Assembly (NCBI GenBank): GCA_021014325.1
Contig: CM037461.1
Coordinates: forward strand, 7,965,501 to 8,029,500
Direction: 5' to 3'
Length of the DNA: 64,000 nucleotides
Source of the DNA: Plazaster borealis
Lineage: Eukaryota > Echinodermata > Asteroidea > Forcipulatida > Labidiasteridae
Below the pieces are notes generated by a model that saw nothing but the letters and a program-made list of their open reading frames with translations, had not been told where the DNA came from and ran no database searches. The position numbers and the translations under genes are program-made. Shown here in pieces: positions 22,473 through 35,262 of this stretch. Positions within the stretch are counted from its first letter, which is position 1; each line of letters begins with the position of its first letter.

Positions 22473-22550
22473 TGAGCAGACTTTTGCTCGTTGCCACCGG
22501 TCTCATCCATGATTTTAAAATGGCGTAACATTCTGCTTTCTTCTAGGCAC

Positions 22551-23044
22551 ATAAAGTCACAGACGCCACGAACTGACACCAAGTGTACAAAACCACTTTT
22601 TTTTATTTTAGTTTTTAGTTTTGTGCATGTTAACCGAGGCCTCAAAAGTGATAACAAAGTTTCCACGAACTGACACCACCAACCTTAGTGTGTAGCGCGC
22701 GCGTGACCTACATTTTCACGAACTGACACACACGCATTGTTATACATTGGATGGTGTCAGTTCGTGGCGACGGAAAATGCCTTGTTGCTTAAATTTTCGT
22801 CGCCACGAACTGACACAAACCTTTCTTACTTTCTTACTTTACGAAAAACTGTAAAAAGTGCCGTATATATGAAGTTCAAAGCATCAAGTCCCCACTGTAA
22901 GAGAACTAGTTGAAAATACCCCGGAATTTGTACGAAAGCTTGATATAAAAATAATAAAAAAATCAACTGTAAACGCCGTTTTCTCCGATTGCTACTTATA
23001 ATTGGTATTTACGTGTGTGTCTGTTCGTGGCGTCGGTGACGATA
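22551..23044. mobile_element. Word-bearing element 1 (word CACGAA-CTGA-CAC)
   Basis: An inverted-repeat element of about 494 bp. The right end is GGCGTCGGTGACGATA (complement TATCGTCACCGACGCC), and the left end is a degraded match (GTCACAGACGCC). The word CACGAACTGACAC occurs at 22567, 22664, 22717 and 22804 on the plus strand and 22754 on the minus strand, with one variant at 23017 (minus, CACGAACAGACAC). Away from the words it aligns end to end, in reverse orientation, with the element at 62398-63037. No coding capacity. Confidence 0.85.
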
Positions 23045-23332
23045 ATACTGTTTTGTTCCAGTAACATAAGATCGTGAGCAATATAATGGCTCCTGACAAA
23101 ACAAAAACATTGCTGTTATGTTGCTAGAATTACCCCCAGGAGTCATGCTTCCCCATTCCCATGCATAATTGTCCCTCTGAGCCGTGTTGATATGACGACG
23201 CGTGGTTTCATCTCTAGAATGGTTTTGTCTTACAACGGGCACCATTGGAGTTGTGTTGTGTTTGGATCTCCTGCTGTTAAACAAGGGTTTGTTTTTGTTT
23301 TAGTTTTAATAGGCCTACATGTTTTATCATGC

Positions 23333-23735
23333 TATGTATTTATGTGTTTCTCCACTAGTATCCCTAGTTCCAATCCCTCCAAAACCTTCCCTGCCGAACC
23401 TACCCCCTTCCGTCAACCCCCTGCCAAATCCACCCTCTGCCCAACCAACCTCTTCCCAGCCAGCCCCCCCCCCCCCCCATTCTTGTATCCCTGTGACCAT
23501 TCCTTTTGCTGTATGAATTTGTTTTTGCTGCTTTTTACTGGTTCAGTGTTTTTTTCTAATTAACAGTTCTGTGGCTGTGTGTTGTTGTGCGTGTTTTTTG
23601 CCATTATAGTATGTTGTGTAACTTAATGCAATGTAATGCATTTTTGGGGTTTTCTTGTGAACTCTGTATGTTTATTGCCATGTCTGTAATTGATGTTTTT
23701 TTTTTTCCGCTGCTTGTATGATGAAATAAAATATA
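23333..23735 (+). mobile_element. LINE 3' end with pentamer tail
   Basis: Shares CCACCCTCTGCCCAACC, TTTTTACTGG, CTAATTAACAGTTCTGTGGC and the terminal GTATGATGAAATAAA with 20585-20897, but starts further upstream. A simple pentamer array follows directly, as LINE tails often degenerate into. No reverse transcriptase part is present. Confidence 0.65.
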
Positions 23736-23755
23736 GCATAACATACTATAACACA

Positions 23756-23938
23756 ATACAATACAATACGATACGATACGATACGATGCGATGCGATACG
23801 ATACGATACGATACGATACGATACGATACGATGCGATGCGATGCGATACGATACGATACGATACGACACGATACGACACGATGCGATGTGATGCGATGCA
23901 ATGCGATGCGATGCGGTGCGATGCGATGCGATGCGATA
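23756..23938. repeat. Pentanucleotide microsatellite (GATAC/GATGC)n
   Basis: About 36 copies of ACGAT-type pentamers, switching between blocks of GATAC and GATGC with rare GACAC and CAATG variants. The long ORFs on both strands here are products of the repeat. Confidence 0.97.
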
Positions 23939-24335
23939 GCAAAAGGCGTGATTTAGATCTGATTTGTTTATTTATTCATTGTATTGTATTAGCAAATAAT
24001 ATCAGGCATTACAATGAACCTTAGGAATACATAACAAAAACCAAGCATTCTTCGTAAACGGTGACGATATGTACGATATAAACGTTTTAGTAACAATTTA
24101 AAAGCCAATGGTTTGTCTGCCCATTGACGATTCATCCAGTCTTTCAATTGTCATGTATGTATATGCATTTTAGGGGACAGTTACAGTCCGTAATCCTGAC
24201 TAAGCCCCACCCTTAAAGGTCAACTGAATTGAATCACCCAAAGTTTGAACTTTTATAATCTGGTTTATCCTATAAATGCAAGGTTTGTCAAAATGTATTA
24301 CATCGCAAAACAAATAACAATAAAACGTAAATAAA

Positions 24336-25293
24336 CTGCGCCAATAAAGTATCTAAACACTCAGGCACGTAGGAAGATGACTTTAACAAGGGGGGCCAGG
24401 TTATATTTGTGAAATTTGCCTGGTCACTCACCTTAATTATTAAAAACTTTACCCACACCCCCAGATCACCAGAATTGCATAAAATCGTTGAATGTACTAT
24501 CAATTAAAATCCGCGATGTAAAACATGAAGTTAAAATATTTAAAAAAATAAAACTGACACGGTGTAAAGTTGATGATGGTAGAAACATCCCTCGAAATAT
24601 TGATGCTAAAATACTGTTGTTCGATGCTATCTTTTTTAAGAAATGAGCTTGCGCGGGCACAGTGTTCTCCAACTTTGAAAATTAAAGGTTGGTGCTTGGT
24701 GTGGTGAAAACTGCGTGAAGCCCCTACGGCGTGGGGTCCGGGGCCCGCTGAAGGGCCCCGGGAAAAATTTTGATCCTAGATGCTCTGTGGTGCATTCTAA
24801 GGTGAATCCTGGCCACTTTCCTCAGACTTTTTTGAGGAGATATTTTTACAGTTTTTAAGAACACAAAGTAAAATACTGGTTTTCTAAACACTTACTTGAA
24901 ATAAAAACCAATTTAATTTAATTTATTGGTACCAATTTATCTTAGGCATCCACTAGAGGAAACGTATGTGTCCGGTAGCCCGACCGCATTTCTTTTTCTT
25001 ACCTATTCAAGCAAGAGCGTTGTACTGTGACGAATAAGATCGGCATTATTTTTGCCCGCCTTCTATTACCTTCTGGAATTGGGGTGAATAGGGGCTTTTG
25101 CAACTTTCGAAATTCGACCTTAAGCCACTCAAGTGCTCATAAATCCGCCAAACAACATCGCAGCGCAACAAAAGAGGTGTCAAAATCCGCAGAAGATAAC
25201 TGTGAATCGAATTATTTAATTATTTTTTTGCATACTATTTTAGGTTCCAATAAATCTGACCATTTGTAAGTGTTTAGATACTTTATTGGCGCA
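24336..25293. mobile_element. Inverted-repeat DNA element of about 960 bp
   Basis: The left end CTGCGCCAATAAAGTATCTA is matched by its exact complement TAGATACTTTATTGGCGCAG at the right end; the match extends to about 27 bp. The interior shows no recognised protein, so it looks non-autonomous. The flanks do not show a clear target duplication. Confidence 0.75.
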
Positions 25294-25482
25294 GTATACA
25301 TTCATATCAAATACATATTACAATAGTATGTACATTCTGATGTTAGTCACGCCCAATAATCTAATTATAACCATAACATCCATCACAGTAAAAAAGCTCA
25401 GGCTCTCGGCCGAGTCTAGTCTGGTCCTTTCTGAGGTTTGCACATTACGTCAAAACTTGTTCAATAGCCAAACATAGGTGAT

Positions 25483-25864
25483 GGGCACTAGCCTTTTGTC
25501 AAGGCCATCGTGGCTTGGACAACTTTGTAAACAGTGGAGCGACTGGAATGAGAGACCACGCGCGCGAGCCGAGTGGCGAAGCCACGAGTGCCTTTTCCAA
25601 CTTGTTTGCGGGTTTTTTAATGAATTATTCATGAAGTATGAAACGCGCGTTATGCACTTCTGATTGGTTTGGACTTTTGCTACCGTTTCGGGTAGCAAAA
25701 GTCGAGATTATAAAGAAACACATAAGAAACCGCAAACAAGTTGGAAAAGGACCTCGTGGCTTCGCCACTCGCGTGCGTGGTCTCCCATTTCAGTCGCTTG
25801 GGATCGCGGCTCTACAAAGCTGTTCAAGCCACGAAGGCCTTGACAAAAGGCTAGATGGGCACCA
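25483..25864. mobile_element. Foldback element with about 150-bp inverted repeats
   Basis: The left arm begins GGGCACTAGCCTTTTGTCAA and the right arm ends in the near complement TTGACAAAAGGCTAGATGGG. Both arms carry GTGGCGAAGCCACGAG and TTCCAACTTGTTTGCGG. A second, shorter perfect hairpin, GACTTTTGCTACC/GGTAGCAAAAGTC, lies in the loop at 25672-25703. Confidence 0.85.
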
Positions 25865-27437
25865 GACCGCGGTCTTTGTATGTAAGTTGTTGTGAGTGTC
25901 GATTTCCTCGTATTGATTGACCTTGGTTTATTATTTAGTGAAGCCATACAATAAATTTCACAACTTACAAGAAAGACTGCGGTCTTGTGTCAATAACCTG
26001 GGTTTGGCTAATGCAAAACACCTAAAAGAAAAACAAAAATGGAACTGCAATAGCAATAGGTTTTCGGCTGTTTGCTGAACCCCTAAAAACATGACAATAA
26101 CATTATGTTTTCGGCTGTGTGGATGTGATACAACGTGCAACACTACTTAACTTCCTCCGCTTAGTTTATTTGGACAAATAGAATATGACTTTAGTTTTTT
26201 TGAAAAATGCCGTCAAGATGCAATGTTACTGGTTAAGATGGTGTCAGTCTGCATTAAAGGGGCACATAAGACGCGAGATCGGGAACTCGCGCTCAATAAT
26301 GTGAACTATGCATTGGACGACATTTTAGCAAGCAACTTTACTGATACGACAATACATCGGTGCGGATATTTCAAGGATGATATCCTATTACAACATATTT
26401 GCTTGCTAAAATGGCGGCCATATGTATTTTACGTTCCAGCAATGAGGCACTTTATTATCTTTGTTGTGCACAGATTCCCACAAAAAAACCGTTGAGTTAG
26501 TTTGGGCGACTGCAGTGAAACATAAGCCAGAGCTAAATGTTTATGAATTAACACTGTCACAGCCTGCGCATAGTCAATCGATCTATAGGTCTCGGTCACA
26601 AAAACGCGCCACCAGGCCATACTGAATTGACCATATTTTTGTAGTTTTCTTGCATCAATGACGAAATACATCAACATAATAATAACAAAAATATATAAGA
26701 TACGTTTTTTTTACTTGTTTTTCATCACGTAAAAATTGGTCCACAAGCGCCCTCACACGGTCAAAAATACGGCGAATTGGAAATATACAAATTTTAGGGG
26801 GAAATTGCAAAGTACACTCACAACACCCCCATAGTAATTATTATGTATTATTCGCCGGATTGTTTACTATAATATACTTTATGCTACCCCCGCCCCTGCC
26901 CCCCCCCCCCCCGCCCCCGCCCCCCTGCCCCCCTGTAAGAATGCATGTATACTTCAAAAGGTCTGGTTTAACCATCGCCTAATTAATGACTTTTCAAAAA
27001 TACTGAGACCATTGCTGCCCACAAAAGCAACATAAACACAGTTGTACGATGAAATACAAGAGAAAGCAATTGGGAAAACAATTGAAACAACGCTTCTGCC
27101 TATTAATCTTTCGATGGCTACTGCCGGAAATACTTTTCTATGTCCCGCACTCCAATAAACACAACAATTATTCGGATTGATTTGGTTTGCCTATATGCAC
27201 CAAGGCTATTTTTTCTCGAGCCCTTCCTCCTTTCATTCCAAACAACTGGGGTGTTAAATTAATTATGTTGGTATATGTAGTGTGACAACACCGAAACGGT
27301 GTTAATTTCAGCAGCGATGCAGTGATGGGGATTACTAAAACCATCTCGGTGTTGTCACATATAAATTCCTCTAAGAATCCATATAGCACCCCAGTTTTTG
27401 CAGTGCCCCCCCCCCCCACACGTTTTTGAATCCCGTA

Positions 27438-28965
27438 AATCGAGGATTTATTTTTGTTCTCCAATTGTTTGGAATTGGGTTATTTTCTGGCGACGTCTCC
27501 ATTGGTTTTGTACACGAAAGCGAAGCGAGGACGTCATTGCTCTGTCAAACACCCGGATCCCTTTTGTTTAAACTCCTCGGTTTTAACGGGTAGACACGCT
27601 CACAAACTTTGGTGGTATTTCGTCATACACCAGTTTCGTTTTCCACGAGGCAGCCACGCTTCGCCGATTGTCCAATGCATTGGACTATCCCCCTGTTTCC
27701 TTCACCTTCCTTTTATTGAAACCTTTCTATAAACAATTTTCCTCCCCTGCTCCTTCAGATTTATCTCCTACCTTTTCCAAAACCCACCCCCTATATAACA
27801 AACTATACATGGCGCCTTAAAACTGTTCATGATGCCATCGGTCACTTTTTGAGTGTCCGTTTTTATTTAAACATTCGGTACTCTAAGAAATCCAAGTTCC
27901 CAAACTACACCTAGCCAAATAGCATGCCAATTGTCCAATTGTCTTGTTACCATCGTATTTTATGCACAAAACAAATCTATCAATGACCAGATCCACCCGG
28001 AGTTCCCATAGGAATTGTACAGCAGTTGATTTGACCTCGGGGTCAAAAGCCACTAATGTGTGAAATAAACCAAATGGTTTCCAGATGGCTTCTTGTGTAT
28101 ACTTGTACAATGGCTGTAAGCAGTGACCTGAATTTGTTTTATTTAGTCAGAAGGGTCCATATCTAATGGTTTGGGCCATTTGGAAGTGATTTTGTTTCAT
28201 AACAATGTATTACACGTTATTATCAAAACGGTCACTCCAAAAGTGACCTATGCTGTCCGACTGTGATTTTTTTCTATGATGTCACGAAGTTTGTATTTCA
28301 ATACTTGCTTTTTCACTCGCAACATGTAACCTTTTAAATTAACAACATGTTAAGCTTTTTCAAAAGTTTGAGCTTGTCACGGTTATATGTGTTTTTTTTT
28401 CCCTTCAAAATAAAAATATGTCTAATGCATTTAACATATACCATACAAATGTGGTTCGTGGTCAAACTTTGATCAAATCTCATGAATTGACGTATTTGAC
28501 GCAAAACCGTAGGTCCCGTGTGTTGTGTAATGCACGTAAAAGAACCCAGTGCACTTATCGTAAAGAAAAGGGGTTCGCCCCGGTGTTCCTGGTTTGATTG
28601 GCTGCATATTGCGCCACAGCACCTTGTAAACCAATACATGGTGCTATGCAAAGGAATAGGTCTCATACTTCAACACGTAACTCCACTTACCTTGTAGGAA
28701 AAATACTGAGCGCTTTGAGACACCCTTCGGGAGTATAAAGCGCTATATAACAACTGCATTATCTCTTTATAAATAGCCGAATCGTGTCTGCGTGTGTGTG
28801 TGTGGGCATGTCTACGCATTCAAACCGAGGACTTTAACAAAAGGGATCCGGGGAAAAGGTGTACCGAGGACGTCCTCGCTTTGATTTCGTGTACAAAACC
28901 AATGGGGACGTCGCTGAAAAAAACTATCTCCAAACAATGGGAGAACAAAGAGAAGTCCTCGGTTT
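27438..28965. repeat. Facing copies of a 165-bp repeat
   Basis: The segment 27438-27605 (CATTGGTTTTGTACACGAAA, GGATCCCTTTTGTT) occurs again, inverted, at about 28800-28965. Outer ends face away from each other, so the whole 1.5 kb could be one long-inverted-repeat element, with a SINE inside, or two independent copies. Confidence 0.6.
28504..28757 (+). mobile_element. SINE body, 5'-truncated
   Basis: Body shared with the SINE at 5932-6371 (CCGTAGGTCCCGTGTGTTGT, GGGTTCGCCCCGGTGTTCCT) and ends GCGCTTTGAGAC...GCGCTATATAA. The tRNA-like head is absent. Confidence 0.82.
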
Positions 28966-29282
28966 ACACCTTACACATACATGCGTGTGTCTGTGTGTGT
29001 GTGTGTATGTTATTGGATCTCCTCCCTGGATACCGCATCAAACCTCGCCAAATTTACACGGAAGAAAGGAGTTCACTTCGTCCAGACACTCATCTATTTT
29101 TTAACAAAATCCGTTCAGAATTGACAGATTTATGAGCAAAAAACCACCAAAATGTATGGGTTTTTGCGCGCCGTTTTCACTGTTGCTATGGGCCGCGCGG
29201 GCTTACAGCGCAAGCAAAGAACTGTTGCTATGGGCCGCGCGCGCGCGTACAGTGCAAGCAAAAAGAACAATGCCAACGCACG

Positions 29283-29560
29283 GGATCACGGGGAACGGAA
29301 GCAGGCAGCACGGCCGGAGGCGCGGGTATAGAGCACGTGGGACGGGGAGAGGAAGGGGCGGGGAACGGAGGCAGGCTAGGCACGGAGGCGCAGGTTAGAG
29401 CACGTGGTACGGGGAGAGGAAGGGGCGGGGAACGGAGGCAGGCACGGAGGCGCGGGTTAGAGCACGTGGGACGGGGAGAGGAAGGGGCGGTGAACGGAGG
29501 CAGGCACGGAGGCGCGGGTTAGAGCACGTGGGACGGGGAGAGGAAGGGGCAGGGGGAACG
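29283..29560 (+). repeat. GC-rich minisatellite, about 60-bp unit, four copies
   Basis: Units contain GAGCACGTGGGACGGGGAGA, GGAAGGGGCGGGGAACGGAG and GCAGGCACGGAGGCGC. Copy lengths differ by small indels. It stands out against AT-rich surroundings; ORFs across it on both strands are repeat products. Confidence 0.9.
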
Positions 29561-29748
29561 GTACCTTTTATTTTTTTACGGAGGGACGAGGGCATCCCCT
29601 CCCCCAACACGCAGCTCCATTTTTTCAGGAACTGCATCCGTCCTCAAGCAAATTATGACAAACTGAATAAAACACGCTTTAAAAGTTTACGCATGGGGAC
29701 ATTAATTTTTTATTTTAAACCACGCGGCATCTACACCTCTTTTGTTAA

Positions 29749-31008
29749 TGAACGGGACGGGAACAAAATTAATTCGACTGACAAATAATACAAAACGGGA
29801 AAAAACGGGACGAGAAAATAATGAACAGGACAGACAAACTTAACGGGGCTGGAGAAATAATACGGGAAAGGAAAAAAAGAAAAGGGACTAATAAATGATA
29901 CGGGACAGGAACATAATAAACTTAACGGATTTTTTTATTTTTTAAACAAACAGTGACAGGGTAATTTGTATTGTGACATCACACTTTGCTTAGCAGATTG
30001 ATACAAAGTTAAGATCAATCTTAGTGCTTTGTGAAATCAGAACTTCGCGGAACTCTAGCGGGACCCGCTAATTTTAAACTGTTTTATTTTATTATTACGC
30101 TAGCGCGTTTAACCAGATGGGTTTTAAATTTCGACAAGTCTTTGGCTTATTGGCTTATTTTGTAAGTTTCAAAACACAAACATAAAATTTCAATTTCAAA
30201 CTGTTTTTATTATTACGCTAGCACGTTTAACCAGATGGGTTTTTAATTTCTTAAAGTCTTTGGCTTATTGGCTTATTCTTTAAGTTTCAACATTAACGAT
30301 ATTTTGACACTTCCGCAGTTACTTTCATTGGCGAAACATTAACGATTTCCAATAAAGCAATTTGATGGGTGTTTCCTGAATATTGTTTTTATTTATTTAT
30401 AAAAGTAAAAGTTGATAGTAAAACTAACACTAACACTGATGTCTTGATGTGATCTGATGATGTCATCGCAACTTTACTGCCGTCACGTGGTCATTGTGTA
30501 ACGCATCAACCCCTTGAACTATGGTCAGATCATCAACAGTGCACATTGTTATGCGTAGCAGGTATTCAGGTGTGCTAACTGCCCAGTTTACCTGTCTAGC
30601 GGGACCCAAAGTACAGAAATTAATTTGCACAAAACAAAGAACATCATTTGCAAAAACGCGTACAGTTGCGCAAACGGGGGACAATGAACGGGACGGGAGC
30701 AAAATTAATTCGACTGACAAATAATACAAAACGGGAAAAAACGGTACGAGAAAATAATGAACAGGACGGAAAAAATTAACGTGGCTGGGGAAATAATACG
30801 GGAAAGGAAAAAATAAAAGGGTCTAATAAAATGATACGGGACAGGAACAAAATTAACGAAACGGGGTACAAACAGGGACAGGGTAATTTGTATTGTGACA
30901 TCACACTTTGCTTGGCAAAAAGATTGATACAAAGTTAAGATCAATCTTAGTGCTTTGTGAAATCGGAACATCTAGCGGGACCCGCGCGTAGCGCGGGTTT
31001 CCCGCTAG
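29749..31008 (+). mobile_element. Helitron-like end with two direct repeats of its terminal region
   Basis: The 3' end has a strong hairpin (ACCCGCGC-GTA-GCGCGGGT, 30980-30999) followed by CTAG and then T, the expected Helitron 3' terminus (CTRR inserted before T). The preceding 300 bp (GAACGGGACGGGA ... TCTAGCGGGACCCGC) occur twice, at 29749-30072 and 30684-30985, separated by two 110-bp tandem repeats (ACGCTAGC(G/A)CGTTTAACCAG) and unrelated DNA. No Rep/helicase coding is seen. Confidence 0.65.
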
Positions 31009-32551
31009 TTATTATAATTATTATTATTCATATCAATCCATATACGAAGACCCCCAAATATCAAATGAAAAATTACCACTTCGACCTTCAATAGCTTCAT
31101 TTCTTTACACAGTGTCCTTAAAACGTGGTCATCCATTCGACCAAATTGCAACCGTATCACAACGTTGTGAAATGTTGTAAAAGCGAATTGTGTTAGCTGT
31201 AATGTATGATTTCACCCTTCCCTCTATACAAAATAAAACTTATTATTCGTATCAAACAATATCGGGTTACTAAGCCCCGAAAATGCAATATGAAAAAGTA
31301 CCACTTGGTGACCAAGCTTCAATTCATTGCAAAGTGTATTCCATACCGTAGACATATAGATTTATCTTTCACACGTAGACAAAGGGCCTGGCAAGGACAC
31401 GTTTTCCACCCATTAACATCGAAAACTTTGTTGTGGTTTCTGAGTTTCTCATGGCTGGAAAAAAACGCACGACAGTTGCTGTTTGTTTTCTTTAAATTGT
31501 TTTCCCAAAAATACATTTGCTAAGGGTATTTCCCTTATATTTTTACGATTATTACACCAGAGCAAGGTCGTGGGAAAGAGCTTATTCAAACCAATAGCTG
31601 CCCATGACTATTTTATTACTACAGGTTTCGCAAAGTTGTTGGGCAGAAAGGGGTATGTTTTATATTGTAGTTTGTTATATATTTGTGTATTGTTGGTTGG
31701 TTTTTTTTGGTTTTTTTGTATTGTTGTTATTGTTGTTGTTGTTGTTGTTGGGTTTTTGTGTTTTTTGTGGGTTTTTTTTGTGGGGTGATCTGCCTTTAAT
31801 GGTGCAATCAGGGAATTTGGCACACCTTTCTCAAAGTATGTCATAATACAAATATGTTTATATAGGGGCATCACAGATTCCTTTGGAAAAGGTAGAACAA
31901 CAAGCACAACTTGCTGCAGTTCATTGCTTGTTATTAAAATACAAATATAAGAACAAAACTGCGAGGGCGCTAAATCTTTCTCGTAACCTACTGTGACTGT
32001 GTGTGTTGGTGTCAAATTCCACATTTGAAGCGCATTTTGTGGCGTGGTGCCCCCCCCCCCCCCCTCCCCCATTGTGTGTTTGTCTTGATTGTGTTCTGGG
32101 GATCTCATGAATTCTTCAGATGATTACTTTAGGGGGTTCTCCTGTACATCATTAAAATAGACTGCTAAATTATGAGGACTGGGAGGGGGGGGTTACCCTC
32201 TGCCATATATCGAGCATGGTATACAATGACATGCTTTTATTTATATCAAAATAGGCTTTTAAAGGCAAAGCGCAGGACCGTGAACTATAATATATATCCA
32301 TACTTTGTAATTAACGTATTATATATCTCCGTTAAAAAATGTTTCTCCTCGATCAACAAAGATCACAGTCTGGTAACTTGCATACCTCCAAATCCCTTGT
32401 AGTATGTAGCCCTTTTTAATAAAACTCCACAATATGTGTGCCTTTTCAGAGAACTATGACCAGATACTTATTTTGTTTCGTGTGCCGGCGGATGTCTCCC
32501 AATCAATCAATGAACACTTATCACACTGTGAAAACATGTACAGCGGACAAA

Positions 32552-32645
32552 TGGATAACTTCAGCCTAGTTGATAACTTAAAACTAGTTAATAACTTAAT
32601 CCTAGTTGATATATTAAGCTCAGTTGATAACTTAAGCCTAGTTAG
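32552..32645 (+). repeat. 18-bp tandem repeat, about five copies
   Basis: Repeats of AGTTGATAACTTAAGCCT with substitutions (AAACTAGTTAATAACTTA and similar). Confidence 0.85.
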
Positions 32646-32660
32646 GCACGCCTAGTGTAA

Positions 32661-32962
32661 CGCAGATAAATAGGCCTTGCCGCAAGACACTTAACCATCA
32701 TTGCTTCGTCCTTCGGATGGGACGCAAAGCCGTAGGTCCCGTGTGTTGTGTAATGCACGTAAAATAACCTAGTGCACTTATCGTAAAGAGAAGGGGTTCG
32801 CCCCGGTGTACCTGGTTTGTTGGCCTTCATATTGCGCCACAGCACCTTGTAAACCATAACATGGTGTTATGTAAAGGAATATGTATCATACATCACGCAT
32901 ACCTTGCAAGATAAATACTGTAGCGCTTATAAACGTAGTATTGAGCGCAATGTGTATTATTA
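32661..32962 (+). mobile_element. SINE body, 5'-truncated
   Basis: Carries the junction CAAGACACTTAACCAT, CTTCGTCCTTCGGATGGGAC and the rest of the SINE body to GAGCGCAATGTGTATTATTA, ending in an ATT tail. The tRNA-like head is lost just upstream. Confidence 0.82.
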
Positions 32963-32967
32963 TTATT

Positions 32968-33035
32968 GTCCGTCGCGATAGAAGTGTATGTTGTCCGTCG
33001 CGATAGAAGTGAGTGTTGTCCGTAGCGATATAAGT
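32968..33035 (+). repeat. 28-bp tandem repeat, three copies
   Basis: Units of TGTCCGTCGCGATAGAAGTG followed by a short spacer; the third unit has GTAGCGATATAAG. Confidence 0.85.
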
Positions 33036-33309
33036 GTGCTGTGAGCATATTTTTGTATTAGGAGTCATGTTACATTGCACCTCTAAATTGTTAAAGTATT
33101 GACAAATGAAGACAATATCAGCAAATTAATCTAGATTTGCTACCGGGTCACAAGCAAGAACAAGTCAGCCTTATTTATAATGCATAATAAGAACCCATAG
33201 ACCCTCTGAGGGGTATCAGGCTTGATAACGATAAGAACACAAATCTTCATACCCCGGGTATAATACGATTCCCCAGAGTGCAGGACAAAATAGCGAGTCT
33301 CTACTCATA

Positions 33310-33455
33310 ATGATATTGTGCGGTCGATTTTTGCGTCAGTTTGATCCATTTCTTGGTCATTCTCTTTGCACAGATCCCGGCTCATTGACCCATAAATGGG
33401 TCAGACCCAACGGGACCCGGAATCGGGGTAAATTCTGACCCGGAGCTTTTAGAGC
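33310..33455. mobile_element. TGACCC-rich element, fragment
   Basis: Contains TTGACCCATAAATGGGTCAG and ends TTCTGACCCGGAGCTTTTAG, matching the right half of the element at 22082-22472. A further degraded fragment lies at 34090-34185. Confidence 0.7.
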
Positions 33456-34563
33456 GTAGTTGAACTATACAATAAACATCATCGTGAGGTGTGATCCAAC
33501 CAAAGAAAACTCGGTTCTTCAACAACATATTTCCTGAGCTTAAAACCCTGCTCAATGACACGCCAACTGTAGATGACAGCAAAAACTCACAGATTAGTTT
33601 ACAACTTATTCATTTATTTATCAAATAATTAAATTGTCTGCATAGTCTATTCACATACAAACACAAACAAACAGTGACAAATCATTAGTCTAAGAAACAA
33701 CCTGTTTAGCTGATGAGTATGTTAATAATTGACCACACTGCGGTTGTATACTATTTCCTGGGGTCATAATACTGAAAAACAAAACAAAAACTACAACAAC
33801 AGCAAACAGCTATCCTCTCTAGATGAAGTGACTTTTTATTTGGTAAGTTGTTGTTATCTATTTTGTTTAAATGACTGATATATACAGACCCTCAGAAGAG
33901 AAAATAACTTCCGGAAGATGTGCAGTAATGTTTTGATTGGTGCAACAAGTCCATTTCCCTTATGACTGTTGGGTACTATATGCCCTTTACATGAATAGTG
34001 TAATTTGAAACTAGCCCGATTCCAAAGGACTTGACACATTTTTTAGTCGGAAAGCGGTAAAAGAAAATACGATTAACTCGAATTAAGCGTCAATATTGAC
34101 ACAGATTCCAGCTCATACTGATCCAGATATGGGTCCGAAATCCGGTATCCCGGTCAATTCTGACCTTTGAGTTTTAAGAGCAGTTAAACTATAAAAGGAA
34201 CATCATGGGGCGGTGTGACCAGACCTGAGAAAACTCAATTAATGACGGAAAAGCTTCATGCATGAGTTTGGCCACCAAAACCCGGAAACTATAGGCCTAC
34301 ATCCTTTTGAGTGAGTGGGTGTGTTTACATTGCCATTACCTGGGTCAATCAAATTAATGGATGGGCAGTTAATCTGCATTTGGCAGTCAGCAGCACTACT
34401 GGCTTGTTCATGATTCAATTCAAAGATTAAAGTCCACTGTTTGGAAAATCAATTACATGGATATAACAGGTGTGAGTTGGCACGTACGAAAAGGATGTGT
34501 TATTCTAGCCACTTTCTTGAATGGAGCTTTCCCGCAAAGTGTTCAGCAAAATATTTCGTGAGC

Positions 34564-34730
34564 TTAATATGAAACGTAATACGGACTGATGAGCTCCGGA
34601 GAATTCGATTCCTTCTTCTTTTTGACAGCGCTGACGATGGCAAAGATAACCACAGCGAGTAGCAAGGTGCCCAAGACACTGAACACTACGATCCATACAA
34701 TCAAATCATCAGAGCCTGGTTTGTCTTCAC
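34564..34730 (-). CDS. Array B: transmembrane exon, ends in a stop
   Basis: The exon starts after the 3' site TATCACTGAAG in phase 1 and encodes GEDKPGSDDL, then a hydrophobic helix from IVWIVVFSVLGTLLLAVVIF to AIVSAV, a basic KKKK stop-transfer and a short tail ESNSPELISPYYVSY before TAA at 34564-34566. It aligns with the array A transmembrane exon (SVLGTxLxxVVxFAIVS). There is no convincing donor before the stop and no kinase exon is seen downstream, so the predicted product is a membrane receptor with a tail of about 22 residues. A possible polyadenylation signal AATAAA (minus) lies near 33834-33840. It could be a decoy, an alternative terminal exon or a decayed kinase receptor. Confidence 0.85.
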
Positions 34731-35262
34731 CTTCAGTGATATGGGATAAAAGAAACGAATACAGAGGAGGATTGCTACACCAACATTTCTGATACATCAT
34801 TGTTTTAGTGAAAAAGGGAAATTCTAAGAAGAATACAATAAAATGGCACAATATTGTGTTGATGTAACCGATTATGGTGGTTCCGGAATAAAAAAAAGTA
34901 CTATCGACAAAATGAGAGAAAAAATCTAAATATAATTTCTAAAACATGATTTGCAATCGGGTAATATCTTTAATTTTGTTGATACAAATTCGTTCCAAAA
35001 TTCTTTGTTTTTGTTTTTGTTTTTTTCTCAGACCTGCTATAATACATCCAACAACTCAATTCAGCCTTTTATTTATATAAACAAATACTATACAAATCAC
35101 AACAATAACACACTGGACTTTTTGAGGAGTTGCATTTCATTAAATTGCATAATCTACCCGGCCTATTAATTCAGTTTGTTTATAACAAGCACATTGTTCT
35201 TTTGGCCGTGCCACGTGAGACAACTGACGGGCAACCGGTTTCAGGGAGAAGACACGGTTAAA

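Noticed and set aside
23604..23942. Long ORFs on both strands rich in SHRIA/YRIVS
   Set aside because: They are translations of the (GATAC/GATGC)n microsatellite; all frames stay open because of the repeat.
25483..25864. Fifth word-bearing element because of CCACGAG/CTCGTGG
   Set aside because: The CACGA here is part of long perfect arms with different ends and no repeated CACGAA-N4 word.
29132..29788. Arg/Gly-rich ORFs of 60-88 codons
   Set aside because: They span the GC-rich minisatellite and differ in every unit frame; no other evidence for coding.
13141..34563. Kinase or signal-peptide exons for arrays A and B
   Set aside because: I looked on the minus strand for FN3, HRD, DFG and hydrophobic start motifs and found none; short or diverged exons cannot be excluded.
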